64,000 nucleotides of DNA from the NCBI GenBank assembly GCA_002633005.1, contig NMRA01000669.1, positions 20,800 through 84,799 on the forward strand, written 5' to 3'. The notes under the pieces are model-generated. The model was not told the DNA's origin and did no database searches. It was given only the letters and a program-made list of their open reading frames with translations. Origin of the DNA: Phoronis australis. Lineage: Eukaryota > Phoronida > Phoronidae. Shown one piece after another: positions 46,096 to 57,780 of the stretch (within the stretch, counting starts at the first letter, position 1; each line of letters opens with the position of its first letter). A program made the position numbers and the translations under genes.

Positions 46096-46647
46096 TGCAA
46101 GTAGGTCTTGCGTTGCGTGGTAATGTTTTCAAGCGTGTGGTAACGTGTAACAGGCCTAGGGAAGCAACGAATTTAGTGATACAGTGAGAGAACTTGTCAG
46201 GATTTCTTCCGAATGCTTATGACTAAACAAATGTATCATTTGATCTCAGTGCTGAAGCCAAAATATATTTACAATATGTCGTAATATATTGTTATTTGAA
46301 CAAAGAGTGTTATGTGCACATCGAAAATGTGTTGCTAAGCCTCCGATTCATTGAAAAATAGCTGCTCATTTTTTCCGTCACCCATAAATATCTTGCATGC
46401 TCTGCCCTGCAATCTTCTCTAAAGTCAATCGAAACTTAAATGAACATAGGATGATGGGTCATTTCAAGTACGTACTCTCCACACTAGCTGCTTCTTTGAT
46501 TCACCGCCTTGCCACAGGGGCTGAATATTTGGTCAAGTTGCTTTTTTAAACGATCAGTCCAGAGCAGCAGAACGAATTGACAAAACTAAATATTGCTTCT
46601 TAGGTCACAATTCGCAGTCTCTAAAGTTGCTTATGGCGATGTCGTCT

Positions 46648-46754
46648 TCATTTGTTCTTCGAGGTCACGTTAGAGGCAATCTTGGTCGCACATGCAGCAC
46701 AAATAACCACGGTACCCACCGCCACTCCACCGGCAATCACTAAGGCCGCTGCTC
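46648..46754 (-). CDS. Terminal exon of small membrane-protein gene, copy 2
   Basis: Acceptor CTTTTTAG at 46755 and stop TGA at 46648-46650. After two bases the frame encodes 34 residues: a hydrophobic LVIAGGVAVGTVVICAACA segment and a short polar tail ending TSKNK. The exon and its upstream intron bases (GTGTTTGAACCA) match 11069-11184. It needs a phase-1 donor; the candidate partner at about 53148-53214 has an altered donor (GA|GTTAGA) that appears phase 0. The gene may therefore be broken, or another start exon is used. Confidence 0.55.
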
Positions 46755-48888
46755 CTAAAAAGAAAATGGTAGAAACGTGTTTGAACCACGCCAAATCTTG
46801 TATTGGCATCCTGTTTTTTAAAATTTGCTCACCTACCTAACTTAAAGATAGTCTTCATTTTGCTCGTACAGCTATAGGAATGAGTTGTAATTTACAATCT
46901 AGTGTATACTGTAATTGTCTTCTGTTGCTATATTTTTTCCATTTCTGTTCATAACAACTGAGATGAAGTTTCCTTTCATTTGACATCAAGTATGTTTGAA
47001 TAACGTGGCTATTGAGATTCGAAGATTTTCACTGAAGCGAACCAGAAAGGATATCTTTTAAAAACGTTTTAAATTTGGGGTTGCAAAACCAGGACTGCAA
47101 GTATTCTCCTCTGGCTATCCGCAAAGGCGTTTTCAATAACAGCGTCTTTTTCTCGTCAATCACAATTCAGCTCTTATCTCATTAGTCTTAGATCGTTATC
47201 AGTTCTTTTCTCCTACGCACGTTAATCAACAGGACAGGAGACGTGAATGCCTGTTGTTATAATTCATGAAAGGAAAATCATGAGCACGCATGCTCAGACG
47301 GCTTTTATTGATTCTACTAATGACTGGGAAATTGAGATTTGAGTCATTAATTTATCACATTTCAAATTTTAACAATTGGGATTCAAATCAATTCGTGCTC
47401 GTGATCACACAATTAGTATATAGTAGGCGCCTTCTTACGCCATTTCATGGTATTCTCGAGCGAAATCCTCGCTGGACCCCTGCGTGTCTAGAGAACACGC
47501 GGTTACCTTTCCGTAGCACGCGTTTTGTCACTGGTTGATGTAGCCTAGGCAGCCATTGGTTAGCTTGACAACAATGAAAGAGAATGGAGGACTGTGAATG
47601 ATTTTTAGCCTTGATGCAAGTGAAAAGACAGCAAATATTTCCTTTCTGCAGTAATGTTTAATAGCCGTGTGCTTGAAGCACATACAATGTACAAACATCT
47701 GGCCGATTCAACCGGTGTGTTATTCATACTGTGTGGATACAACGGGACAACAACGGGACAGCAAAGTAAATAAAAGTCAGCGGCAGTAGAAAAATTCACT
47801 CCGAAAAGGCACAACCACAACTTAGTCCGATTCACATTTCTTTAACACGAATGCACAGACCACAAACTATATCCACATATACGTTTCCCCTTTCAATCAA
47901 GCCAGTTTGTTTATGTAAAGCACCAGGTGTTGAGAATTTGACCAGCCAATCAGTAACGCCCGTGTACAAAAATTTCCCCGAGGAAAATTAAATGATACCC
48001 CCCGTATTCTCTACCCGGCCCTAGCGGACATGCAGGGAACCAGCGAGGAGTCGAATCTAGCACGACGGCAACTACCTGTCGATGCTTAAGCGATTTTTGT
48101 AGTGTTTTCAAAAATATTTTTACATGTACACGTTAACGTCTTTCTAAAGGTTATTCTGCGTTTACCTGGGTTTTGTGCACGAATAAAATGCCCTATTACC
48201 AAGGGGTACTTACTCAACACGAAAATTAATATTTGTTCGAGAGAAAAGAACAACACCGTTTATGAGAAATGAGATAGGATCAATGAGAAAATGGGGTTAG
48301 TAAGAGTTGAATCTCTGTTGATGACAAAAGAACTACCGCCTGTAAGCAAGGAATTGCGTTGAGAAAAGGACGCAGTTAGTCGGGAATCTTCCGTAAGCAC
48401 CGTGACGGAAAAAGACTGGCAGCCCTGAAATATCGTTTCACGCGTACATGTACAAGTTTACTCGTCTTGGAGGCTGACAAAGTTTGACAAGAACCTGGAC
48501 AGAAATCTATCGATGTCAAATAAAACTTAGACGGAGGCTTCAAGTAACTTAGTGGTCTTTATTTCGCCAAAATTCGTGGAAATGGTTCTAGATGGGTAAC
48601 AAGTACCCAATGAGAGCCAATTTAAGCTTCAGGTTTAATTTGATTGACATTTACACTAATATTTGTTGAGAACTAGTTTGCACATTATCAGGTTTGCTTT
48701 AGATTTCAACAGACAGTTACTAAATGAAATCCGGCTATCATTTTCGTGCTTTCAGTTTCTGTAAAGTACAAAACGGCAACAAGAACATCGGTCTCCTCCT
48801 GCCATTATTGCTGCCATACTGGGATATCTACGCACTTCAAAACACGAATAAAGAAAAGATCTCCATGATAGCAAGTAGCAGCATATAT
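46755..48888 (-). other. Inferred intron of small-gene copy 2, unique part
   Basis: No recognisable TE or coding sequence; unassigned ORFs up to 82 codons. A tRNA B-box-like ATTCGACTCC lies near 48050 without a convincing A box. Confidence 0.35.
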
Positions 48889-49441
48889 TAAAGAAAACAA
48901 CGGTTTTAAGACTTGACATGTTTCGGTGTCATTTATTCAACGCCATCTTCAGAAGTGAGAATACAGTGGCCACCTAGCTAGGCCCAGCAACAAGTAATGA
49001 AGCACAGATAAAGTCAGTTACAGGGAGTGACAATGAACTAGACCAACAATGACAACCTGTGGTGTGTCAGTTGCCTATTGAGATTGGGCTTGCACCAACT
49101 GATGTGTAAAGCATCACGAATTTTAAGCTCCTTTGTTGTTACTGCCTGTTCTATTTCTGCAAAGTCATTGAAAGAGCACTGCTGATGACAATGATTGGAG
49201 CTCTGTAGGTGAATATTTACATGTGAATTTCTGTCAGAATTTAGATGTTCCTTGGTCCTGGTTTTCAAATGGCGAACAGTTTCGCCTATATAACTGGAGC
49301 CACATCCAGCACAGATAAATTTGTATACGACCATGGACCGTAGACCCATAGAAATTTTGTCCTTAGGGTTAAATAAATTCAACAGTTTTAGAGACATGAA
49401 TGTTAATATAACTCTTAAGTTCACACAGTGATCATTCAACG
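48889..49441 (-). mobile_element. Penelope-like element, 3' fragment, inverted
   Basis: Reverse-complement of 51538-52094. It includes the GIY-YIG endonuclease end (49038-49439: YKFICAGCGSSYIGETVRHL) and the 3' tail up to TTTTAAGACTTGACATG. A partial copy head-to-head with a longer copy is a usual Penelope arrangement. Confidence 0.8.
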
Positions 49442-50112
49442 CTCACTCTCTGCCCATATGTAAGGAACTTCGCCTCCCTCTAGTTCAAGACATCTTTAAA
49501 ATCTCAACTGCAAAATTTTACTACAAATTCCTCAATAATCAGCTTCCTAAATATTTTTACACTAACAACTTCTTTAGTAAACCCATCCAATATAAGCCAA
49601 CCAGACACATTAAAACTACTACATACCTGAATCAATACTAAGCTACATGTACAATACCGACAATACAACCCAAAATTTTAATTCCTCCGTCCTACAAATT
49701 GTCATCAAGAGCCTGTATTAAATTTCAGATTCCTCGACTTAAAAACAACGAAATACCAGTCTCTGCTCTAAATATAATAAAAACACATTCTTTGCAAGCA
49801 TTATCCAGGTTCTTAACCAATTTTATTATTAGCAACTACGATCCAGTTTGTCATATTTCCAATTGCTTCATATGTAGCAGTATATAATTGTATTCTCAAA
49901 ATCTCCTGAGCTGTGCCAGTTTACTTCTTGGTTCCTGGCGTGTCGGTCGTTTTCAGCGCTAATTCACTGTTTTTTTAAGTATTCCCATGTTTTTGCATTT
50001 CCATTTTGTTTATCTTGTACAGGGGACCTTCTTATTAGCGGTCAATAACCTTTAGAAGGCCTCCTAATTGAAATCAAACTTTAATCAATGTATTATTATT
50101 ATGTAATGTAAG
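49442..50112 (+). pseudogene. LINE ORF2 C-terminus and 3' UTR
   Basis: The plus frames read LRLPLVQDIFKISTAKFYYK, FLNNQLPKYF and, after breaks, IPRLKNNEIPVSALN and CHISNCFIC at 49850. This is the C-terminal pattern of jockey/CR1-type reverse transcriptase proteins. The A/T-rich end TTATTATTATGTAATGTAA at about 50090-50110 fits a LINE tail. 5' truncated, with at least one stop. Confidence 0.6.
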
Positions 50113-50114
<2 letters not shown>

Positions 50115-50147
<33 letters not shown>

Positions 50148-50182
50148 CCTCCTTCCCTCCCTCCCTCTCTCTCTCTCTCTCC
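50115..50182. repeat. CT-rich microsatellite
   Basis: (CT)n interrupted by CCCT/CCTT units, 68 bases, sitting exactly between the LINE tail and the Penelope-like sequence. Confidence 0.95.
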
Positions 50183-50189
50183 AATTTGT

Positions 50190-52094
50190 TGAGAGAAGGA
50201 CAGCTGCAGAGGTTTTTACGCAAAATTAAGAATGATGGTCGTTTAGATACTGAAACGTACAACTATCTGTATCCACAAGGTTCACAGCCAGGTACATTGT
50301 ATGGCCTACCAAACAGACAGATGATTCCATCCCTCCATTTAGACCTATTGTGTCATCTGTGAATACTTTCAATTACAATCTTGCCAAGTACCTACGTAAG
50401 CTACTCAAACCACATAAAAATGAGGACTACACAGCAGGTGATACATTCTCTTTTGTTTCAGAGGTTAGGGGTCAACTTCTCAGGAATCGCTTCATGGCTT
50501 CTTTTGATATTGCGAGTCTGTTTACTAACCTACCTGTGGACGAATAAAGATTACTGGAACTGAGCTCATGGAGCTATTCAAATTTGCAACCAGCAAAACC
50601 CATTTTGTATTTAATGGGGAGGTTTTAACCAAATTGATGGTATAGCAATGGGTTCACCTTTGGCTCCCATACTAGCTGGCATGTTTTTAGGTCACCACGA
50701 GAAAACATGGATTGAGACATACACTGGTCCTCAAGTCTATTTCTATCGACGATAGGCCTATGTAGATGATGTGTTTTGTATACTGAAAATCAGCAGTCAG
50801 CCCAGGAATTTTTGGTGTATTTAAACTCGAGGCATCCTGACTTGAAATTCAGTGTAGAGTTGGAGGTCAATAACATTTGCCATTTCTGGACGTGTTAGTG
50901 GCATAGCGCTCAATCGTCGTGAGAGACCGTCCGGAGTTGGTATATGGTGCAATTCAGGACGGTCTGGGGTCTACAGAAACCGCAGTTCAACTGTGAGTCT
51001 ACACAAATGTGATAAAACAGAGTAGTTCTACTTGCTGCGTCAGCTGTTGGTATGCATATCTCTTTTAGGACACACAATGTGTGACTGGGCAAAGCGTTTT
51101 CAAAATAATGTGGATAAGTCAGTGGAGTGTGAGACCCCTGAGGTCCCTGTCAAGTCCTCACGACAATTTTACGTTATGGGAGCGTGAGGGTACCTCAGTG
51201 ATAACATTGATATTTCAGAAGAAAACCTACACAGGACTGTACACTTGTTTTCATAGCTTCACATCCTTTGTTTATAAAGTAGGTCTCATTAAAACTCTTA
51301 ATATACAGGGTATATCGCATTAACAACACTTGGGCGAGATTTGATTCTAATATTAAAGAACTTACAACGAATTTGCAAAAGAATGGCTATCCCCTAGAAT
51401 TAGTCAATAGGGTACCGAAAGCAAGACTCCAACGTAACTTTGATGATGTTCATCCTGTAGACAAAACTAACTACAAGTACTTTAAAATACCCTATGTTGG
51501 GTTTTACGCCAAGATTGCTCAACGAAAACTCAACAAATTGGTGAATGATTACTGTGTGAACTTAAGAGTTGTATTAACATTCAAGTCTCTAAATCTGTCG
51601 AATTTATTTAACCCTAAGGACAAAATTTCTATGGGTCTACGGTCCAAGGTAGTATACAAATTTATCTGTGCTGGATGTGGCTCCAATTATATAGGCGAAA
51701 CTGTTCGCCATTTGAAAACCATTACCAAGGAACATCTAAATTCTGACAGAAATTCACATGTAAATATTCACCTACAGAGCTCCAATCATTGTTATCGGCA
51801 ATGCTCTTTCAATGACGTTGCAGTAATAGACCAGGGCAATAACAACAAAGGAGATTAAAATTCGTGAGTATTTACACATCAGTTTGTGCAAGCCCAATCT
51901 TATAGGCAACTGACACACCACAGGTTGTCATTGTTGGTCTAGTTCATTGTCACTCCCTGTAGCTGACTGTATCTGTGCTTCATTACTTGTTGCTGGGCCT
52001 AACTAGGTGGCCACTGTATTCTCACTTCTGAAGATGGCGTTGAATAAATGACACCGAAACATGTCAAGTCTTAAAACCGTTGTTGTTTTCTTAA
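50190..52094 (+). pseudogene. Penelope-like element with reverse transcriptase and GIY-YIG endonuclease
   Basis: RT traces in order: YGLPNRQM and FRPIVSSVNTFNYNLAKYL, then SFDIASLFTNLPVDE (motif A, 50500-50547), AMGSPLAPILAGMFLG (motif B, about 50648) and a YVDDVF motif (motif C, about 50758), with frameshifts between them. The ORF at 51373-51858 gives ELVNRVPKARLQRNF, then the endonuclease YKFICAGCGSNYIGETVRHL. Penelope-like elements prime on nicked DNA with this endonuclease. 5' truncated, with at least five frame breaks. The 3' end matches the inverted fragment at 48889. Confidence 0.8.
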
Positions 52095-53082
52095 ATAAGG
52101 AAAAGCTTTGTGCCGTTCACTTGTCAGGGGTCCCCCGAAAGAAAGAGGAACGCCCGCTGCTACGTGTACGTGGATATGAGCTTTGGTATAGGTACAACCA
52201 TTATTTCAAGAAAATATGCACAAACAGGCGCCGATGAAAATCGTTGCAAGATATTTACACTAAAGTTTCAGTTATTACTTTGGGCCTCTGACAAAACTTT
52301 TAGCCAACCAACATAGGAGCAGCGTAGTCGATATTGCACAGTCTCTATCAAGATCTAAAGATCGGATACGAGATTATAAGTACTATTTTGGGATATTTCG
52401 TACCAGAAATGACGAGAACCCTACTTCCGCGCAGTTTGACTACACTTGAAAGAATTGTAGAGTCCACTCAGTAGGTACTAGGGTTTTAAAACAACTTTGA
52501 ATACTCTAACATGTTAGTGTGTGGCAATGGTTTTGCTTGGAACTAAGATTTTTTCTCATTCCAGGAATCACAAAGTTTGTTTTGCAAGCTATGAAAGATC
52601 GGGGAAATGCATAACTCTAATTAATAGAACAAAAATTGTCGAATTTTGGCTTCAACCGAAGTCAAGTGTGTGCTAATCCAGCACAGCATATAGAGAATTT
52701 TTTAATACAATGAACTGTCCAAGTAGGAGACCTATTTTGATTGATTTAATTTAAACACGATTGTTGCTAAATAAGTTGTGTACAGAGCAAGGCTGTGTGT
52801 AAAGGAGCGGGAGGATGTTCCCGATGCTTATACTTTAGAATATTTTGTGAACATTGTGTGTCCAGGTTCGCAAATACAATTTAAATAAATTAATTGCCTT
52901 AGGTCATATAAAGATACATGTACGCCTATGGTTGTTTGTTCTTGCATACTGTTTTTTCCTCAAACTGAAAACAGAATGCATACTCGACAAAGACAACGCA
53001 TGGTGCACGTAAAGAGCATTCTTTTAGAGATTGTAAGAGCTCATTTTCGAGGGGAGGGTGTAGAAGTTTTTCTATGGCCGTT
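52095..53082 (-). other. No gene seen (within inferred intron of copy 2)
   Basis: AT-rich sequence with no TIR, coding motif or repeat recognised. Confidence 0.35.
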
Positions 53083-53147
53083 AGACCACTTGACCTAAAA
53101 CTGAGAAAGTGAGGATGGGGTAGACACTGGCCAGTTCATGGTCTAAC

Positions 53148-53214
53148 TCCAGCAGTTATGGTTGCCCCTACAGCAGCGATGGTAATGGTTGCACTTTTCA
53201 CAAAATCCATTATG
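53148..53214 (-). CDS. Start-codon exon of small membrane-protein gene, copy 2
   Basis: Acceptor TTTTTTTCAG|CATAATGG at 53215 and ATG at 53208-53210, identical in layout to copy 1. It encodes MDFVKSATITIAAVGATITA, more hydrophobic and without the Gly2 of copy 1, so no myristoylation is expected. The donor region reads GGAGTTAGACC where copy 1 has CAGGTAAGACC. If GTTAGA is used the exon is phase 0, which does not fit the terminal exon at 46648-46754. About 110 bases of following intron match copy 1. It may be a decaying duplicate. Confidence 0.5.
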
Positions 53215-53615
53215 CTGAAAAAAATTGCAGTTATTGTGATAACATTTTTAGTCTGGGCTATTTTTTGTTGAATCAAAACTCTTCGACATCCGTCTAGCCG
53301 AGCTAATCATTTTTGGAAATTTGTTGTATCCATATTTTAATCATCAATGATGTCTCCTAGACAAAGGTTTGAATCGCACAGACTATCCTATTCAAATGGT
53401 TTTAATAGGGTACCTTACACAAATCATAACTTCCCAGTCTGGCTTTCCAGTATTTACAGACTCCATGTGAGCACAGAATCTGTATTCACATGTGCAGGGT
53501 GATCACGTGGTACTGAGCAACGAAAACGATTCATGGGGTTCTGGATTCCATAAGGGACGCCGTCATTACTAATTAGGCTGGTCCAACTCTAAGAAAAAGT
53601 CACATAGATTGATAG

Positions 53616-54539
53616 CAAGGTGTTCCATCGAAATTGGAAGCCTTGAGTAAAATAGATACCCGGAGTCGAAGACAGGCTCCTCCTCCTTCAAAACAGCCAA
53701 TCAGTCCGAAAAATAAGAATTCTGACCTTTAAAACATGAACCCCGATCTTCAAAACAGGAACCCTGGGGATCGGACAGGAAACTCTGACTATTTCTCAAA
53801 TTTTCTGAGACGATGTCAGTAGGCTCAATTGTGTTAAAGCCTCTACAAGTACTTACAAGCAAACTCCTGCATAGATCCAAAACAAGTCGAAATCGATCGT
53901 ACAGTCGACATTCAATTGGATCACTGGGCCCGAAGCGCCAAACAAATCGACAACTTTCGGGCAAGCTATAAGCGCTTACATTAAAAAAACGGAAAATTCC
54001 AACCGTATAACATCTATAAAAAACCATACCTGCGTCTAACAAAATATTTACTAAGGCAGCTGAAAAATCTCGATTTGAATCCGGTAAATTGTTCACCACA
54101 ATAGCACACGCCATTTTTGTTCACTCTGTCGGGTACATTACACACGTCCGCAAGTAGAACAGGCTCTTAAGAATCAACACTTTTTTCGTTAGAGATAGGT
54201 CATAAGTTGTCTAAGATTCTCATATAGTAAAGCAACATATCACAACTACTTAAAGTAGGAACATTATTTTTTCATCAGTCGAAATGTGAAATTGTTACAT
54301 GTCGTATGAACACAAAGCAGCTTAAAGGTATGAAGGTACTATTTTCGTGAGATAATGTTTCACAGAAATTGCGACAGTGGTGTTTCGGTCCCCGGGTATC
54401 TTGTCCGATCTCTGTTTTTTTGTTTTATAGTTGGGGATTCGTCTTTTTCGGACCGGTTAGCTGTTTTGAAGATGCTGGAATTTGTTTTCGATTATTTATA
54501 TGTTTTAAACCGGGGTCCCAGTTTCGATGGAACACCTTG
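53616..54539. mobile_element. TIR element of about 0.92 kb with a 137-codon ORF
   Basis: CAAGGTGTTCCATCGAAATTGG at 53616-53637 and inverted CCAGTTTCGATGGAACACCTTG at 54518-54539. GATA adjoins both ends (one extra G on the left) and may be the target duplication. Subterminal parts of both ends share GTTTTGAAGATC and TTTTTCGGAC motifs. No transposase was recognised. Confidence 0.65.
53701..54114 (-). CDS. Unrecognised 137-codon ORF inside a TIR element
   Basis: Opens MACAIVVNNLPDSNRDFSAA and has a moderately hydrophobic N-terminal half with aromatic-rich FYRCYTVGIFRFFNVSAY. The C-terminus is made of a short DNA repeat (CCCAGGTTCCTGTTTTGAAG-like twice), reading SCFEDRGSCFKG. Most of the ORF lies between the element's subterminal repeats, so it may be a captured fragment or chance. 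No function is assigned. Confidence 0.3.
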   Translation of the reverse strand: MACAIVVNNLPDSNRDFSAALVNILLDAGMVFYRCYTVGIFRFFNVSAYSLPESCRFVWRFGPSDPIECRLYDRFRLVLDLCRSLLVSTCRGFNTIEPTDIVSENLRNSQSFLSDPQGSCFEDRGSCFKGQNSYFSD

Positions 54540-56176
54540 GATACAAGTAGTCGGTCTGCTCTAAGAACAGTTTCGAAACAACCACAAAGCATTAGCTTTG
54601 AGCTACTTGAGGCAGTACCGAGGAAGGTGAGGGAATTGGTGATGGACAGGGGATGAAATTCGTAGCGACCGAGGCGAAATTGTCCTCACAGAAGGCACAG
54701 GCACATTCACGCTCCGGTAGGCGAGGACCGTGCCTTTTGGTACGTCTTCTATTGAGCATCCACACTTGAACATCAATTTCTAATTTATAAAAGACCATTC
54801 ACAATCTCTGGGCATACTGGGTCATCACATAAATATCAGTCCAGTATAAAAGCTAAAGACATATGTAGATTATTACGTCATCGCTGCATTTTTGATGTTC
54901 CGTTTACTAAAAAATACAAATTTCTTCTTAGACAGCTCCGCAGCGTTAGTTACATGTATTCCGTGCTTCATTGAATCTTATTATTGTTTTTACAACAATA
55001 GACAAGTGACGTAATTGGTTGACCCAAAAAAACGCACCCACCGAGATTGTTACGCTCATACGGCACACAGGCCACTCACTGTCAAACCTCATCCTCCCCC
55101 CGGAAGGTGGGATGTTAATCACTCAAAGTCTTCTTCAGTCATCCTGCCGCCCTAGCCTCATTCGCGAGTATAGGACAAGATATGCCATACAATGCGCATC
55201 GATTGTCTGGATTGGTGGCTTGTTGCCTGTTTACCATAAAACTGTCGTTATTCAAGTTCACTGATACGTGCTTGAAGGTGTTAGGCCTATCTGATAAGAG
55301 CCGTGAGTGGAGTGGAGTGCCCGCAAAATAATGAAAACTGCGGTCAACTTGAACGTTAATCGGCTGTAGTCGCCAAAGCAGTTCAATTCGCCACGTCTGC
55401 TAATTTAGTTATTGATATCGACTATGAATAAAGCATTTGCTGGCGTAGTTTTGCAACCGCCGGTGTCACCTCATCTGCCCCAACCACACAGCCAAAGACT
55501 GATAGAGGGATTTATTGCAATCTCACCCGAGCCGTTATCAACGCCTAAGAAGAAGTCTGATACGTAATTAAGTCCTTTACTTAAATCATGTCTCATTTGT
55601 TTCTTACGTTTCGTTCAGGCTCTGAACTGATCACCCCACAAGGGTAGTTTAATAAGGATACAAATGCCCAGTTTGTTTACACAACTGGTAACATGACCCA
55701 GGGTGATGACACCATCTGTATGCCAGGCCACTCGGACAATGCTGTTCATACAATGGAACTATTCATGGATATGTAGGCCTATCTTTGGCAAATATGAGTC
55801 GACTTTTATAAAAAATATACAGTGTGATTGACATAATCTAAATTTCTAACTTTCAAAACTAAATGAGAGAAATGCAACAGTTGAAATAACCGAATGCTGC
55901 AGGTACATCCACTCACGTCGGAAAGTCAAACGGCTAATCACTGCCGTAAACCAAAGTGAAGTTGAAACGTAAACAAACCGCTGCATACTTGTAATGTGGC
56001 CATCCGCAGTAACCTTCCCCAACTTGCGGACGCAGGGCTTCAGACTCTGAGCGTAATGTTCGGCGTCAAAAGTGAAACCGATTTGTCATTTGAATGTCGA
56101 TGTCCGTGTAATTTGCGTAACGATCGATGACTGAAAACGTAGTCACTGACTCAGAAATACCATGTTTAGCACTTAC

Positions 56177-56390
56177 GTATTGAGTCGTGAGTATCTGATG
56201 TCAGTCTCTGCTGACGCGAGTCCTCCACAAACAAACAAAGAACAATTAACTGTAGCCTGTCGCGGAGGCCTAGCTACTCAGGGTGGGGAAAATCCCAAGC
56301 GGACTTACCTTAATCCTTGATTATTTTGCCGCTAGGAGTCATGCAGCGTAAAATAATATCAGCTCAGCCTCACAGGAAGACTCATGGTTG
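56177..56390 (-). promoter_or_regulatory. Conserved 5' exon and upstream region, small-gene copy 2
   Basis: Aligns with 22883-23130. Donor CAATAC|GTAAGT at 56171-56176, a second donor-like AAGGTAAGTCC upstream at about 56304, and GACTCCTAGCGGCA are shared. Conservation continues downstream of the donor (AACATGGTATTTC, AGTGACTACG). Confidence 0.5.
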
Positions 56391-57004
56391 TCTGTTCCGG
56401 TATAAGTAACTGTTCCGTTGAAAAGAATCGAGTAAATACTATCACCATACACAATTTTTTTTCATTCTACACTTAGTCCTTAAATTAGAGTCCAGCTACA
56501 CTGCATATAAATATCAAATTTGCCGTTGTGTTCTACATGACGGAGACAAGTTTTTATTATTGCCATGCTAACAGTACAGTCAACTGGATTTATAACCTTC
56601 ACACTGTATTCGAAAAAATACGACTCGAATTGGTGTGAAATTAAGAATTTTCCTTGATGCGAGGCAGGCAGTTTCTCAATTTTCGAGTCGATTCTCAAGT
56701 AAATATTTTTTGAAACATTTTTTCAGTCATACAAACAGACAATGAAAATCAGCAATAAAAGTAAACTGGGATGAACACTAACAATTTTAATAGTGTCGGC
56801 TTTCCCAGTCTCTAACATTCATCCAGAACCACATAATATTTTCAGTCTTCTGTTAAAAAGAATCATAGAGGTCCATCGACTGTTGAAAACTGCTGTTGCA
56901 TTTTTTGGAAAATAAATTTCTCAATTTTGTATCATTCAAGTATTTCGGTGTAAATTATAATTTGAAACACGATAAGCGTTTGACAAATCTTTGGCAGTAT
57001 TTGT
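56391..57004. other. No gene seen
   Basis: AT-rich spacer between the small gene and the LTR element; one unassigned 72-codon ORF. Confidence 0.4.
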
Positions 57005-57672
57005 TGTTCTGGCGCAGTGTCAGCGAACAGTCGAGAGAAACACAGGTGATTCTACGTACAGCATAATTCTTTTATTCGTGTGCCGTCAGTACATAGACAA
57101 ACCCGTAAACTGAAATAAACAAAATCCTGAGTCACTACTACGAAATATGATACAAGCACAGGCAGTGACAATATATACAAAACCGTTATTTACATCAACG
57201 AAGAAAATGTACAAGTAACGAAATGATGGCTACATCAGATAAACTGAATCTTATATGAAAATACTATGTACAAAAACGAACCTAATTCATACACAATTCT
57301 GCCGTGAGACCGCGACGCAAACTAGATATCAAGTCACGCTAAACTTTTACGATAATATGAGCTAGAAACAGACTGGTTTGTGAATTGCAATCTAAAGGTC
57401 GCAGCGAACAACGCCCAAACCCTAGACACGAACCACAAAGGACGAAATACGGCGAAGTAATTAAAGCGAANACGAAACCAATGACATGCATACACTGCAC
57501 ACAGATAGATACGAAATACGAAATACGAATGAATGGAACTGGCGGGTAAAACGCTTTTAAATGTCAGTACCACGTGACAAGTTCACAATCTGGGGGGTAC
57601 TTGAAAATGAGTACAACAGGAAACAATACTTAATATACACAGGCAATATGAATGATTGCGTCTGCAGTAACA
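57005..57672 (-). mobile_element. 3' LTR of BEL/Pao element (668 bp)
   Basis: On the minus strand it starts TGTTACTGCAGACGC and ends GACACTGCGCCAGAACA, so TG...CA. It repeats at 63748 to the window end with very few differences, including a 3-base ATG indel near 57225. A polypurine tract, GGGGGGAG (57676-57683), directly precedes it, as expected for plus-strand priming. Contains the single N at 57471. Confidence 0.9.
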
Positions 57673-57780
57673 TTACTCCCCCCGAGAAAGCGGAGAAAAC
57701 TTCGCTGACCAAACACAATCAGATACTGCAGACACAATCAAAGAGGACAACCCAACAAAATACACGTGATATCACAGTTA

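Larger units (their letters stand above)
53215..56176 (-). other. Inferred intron 1 of small-gene copy 2
   Basis: Carries the TIR element 53616-54539. The remaining 54540-55880 shows only short unassigned ORFs. Confidence 0.4.

Noticed and set aside
48040-48080. tRNA gene suggested by ATTCGACTCC
   Set aside because: Only a B-box-like string; no A box or stem at the right distance.
50074-50262. 62-codon minus ORF with an Arg-Glu repeat
   Set aside because: Translation of the CT microsatellite.
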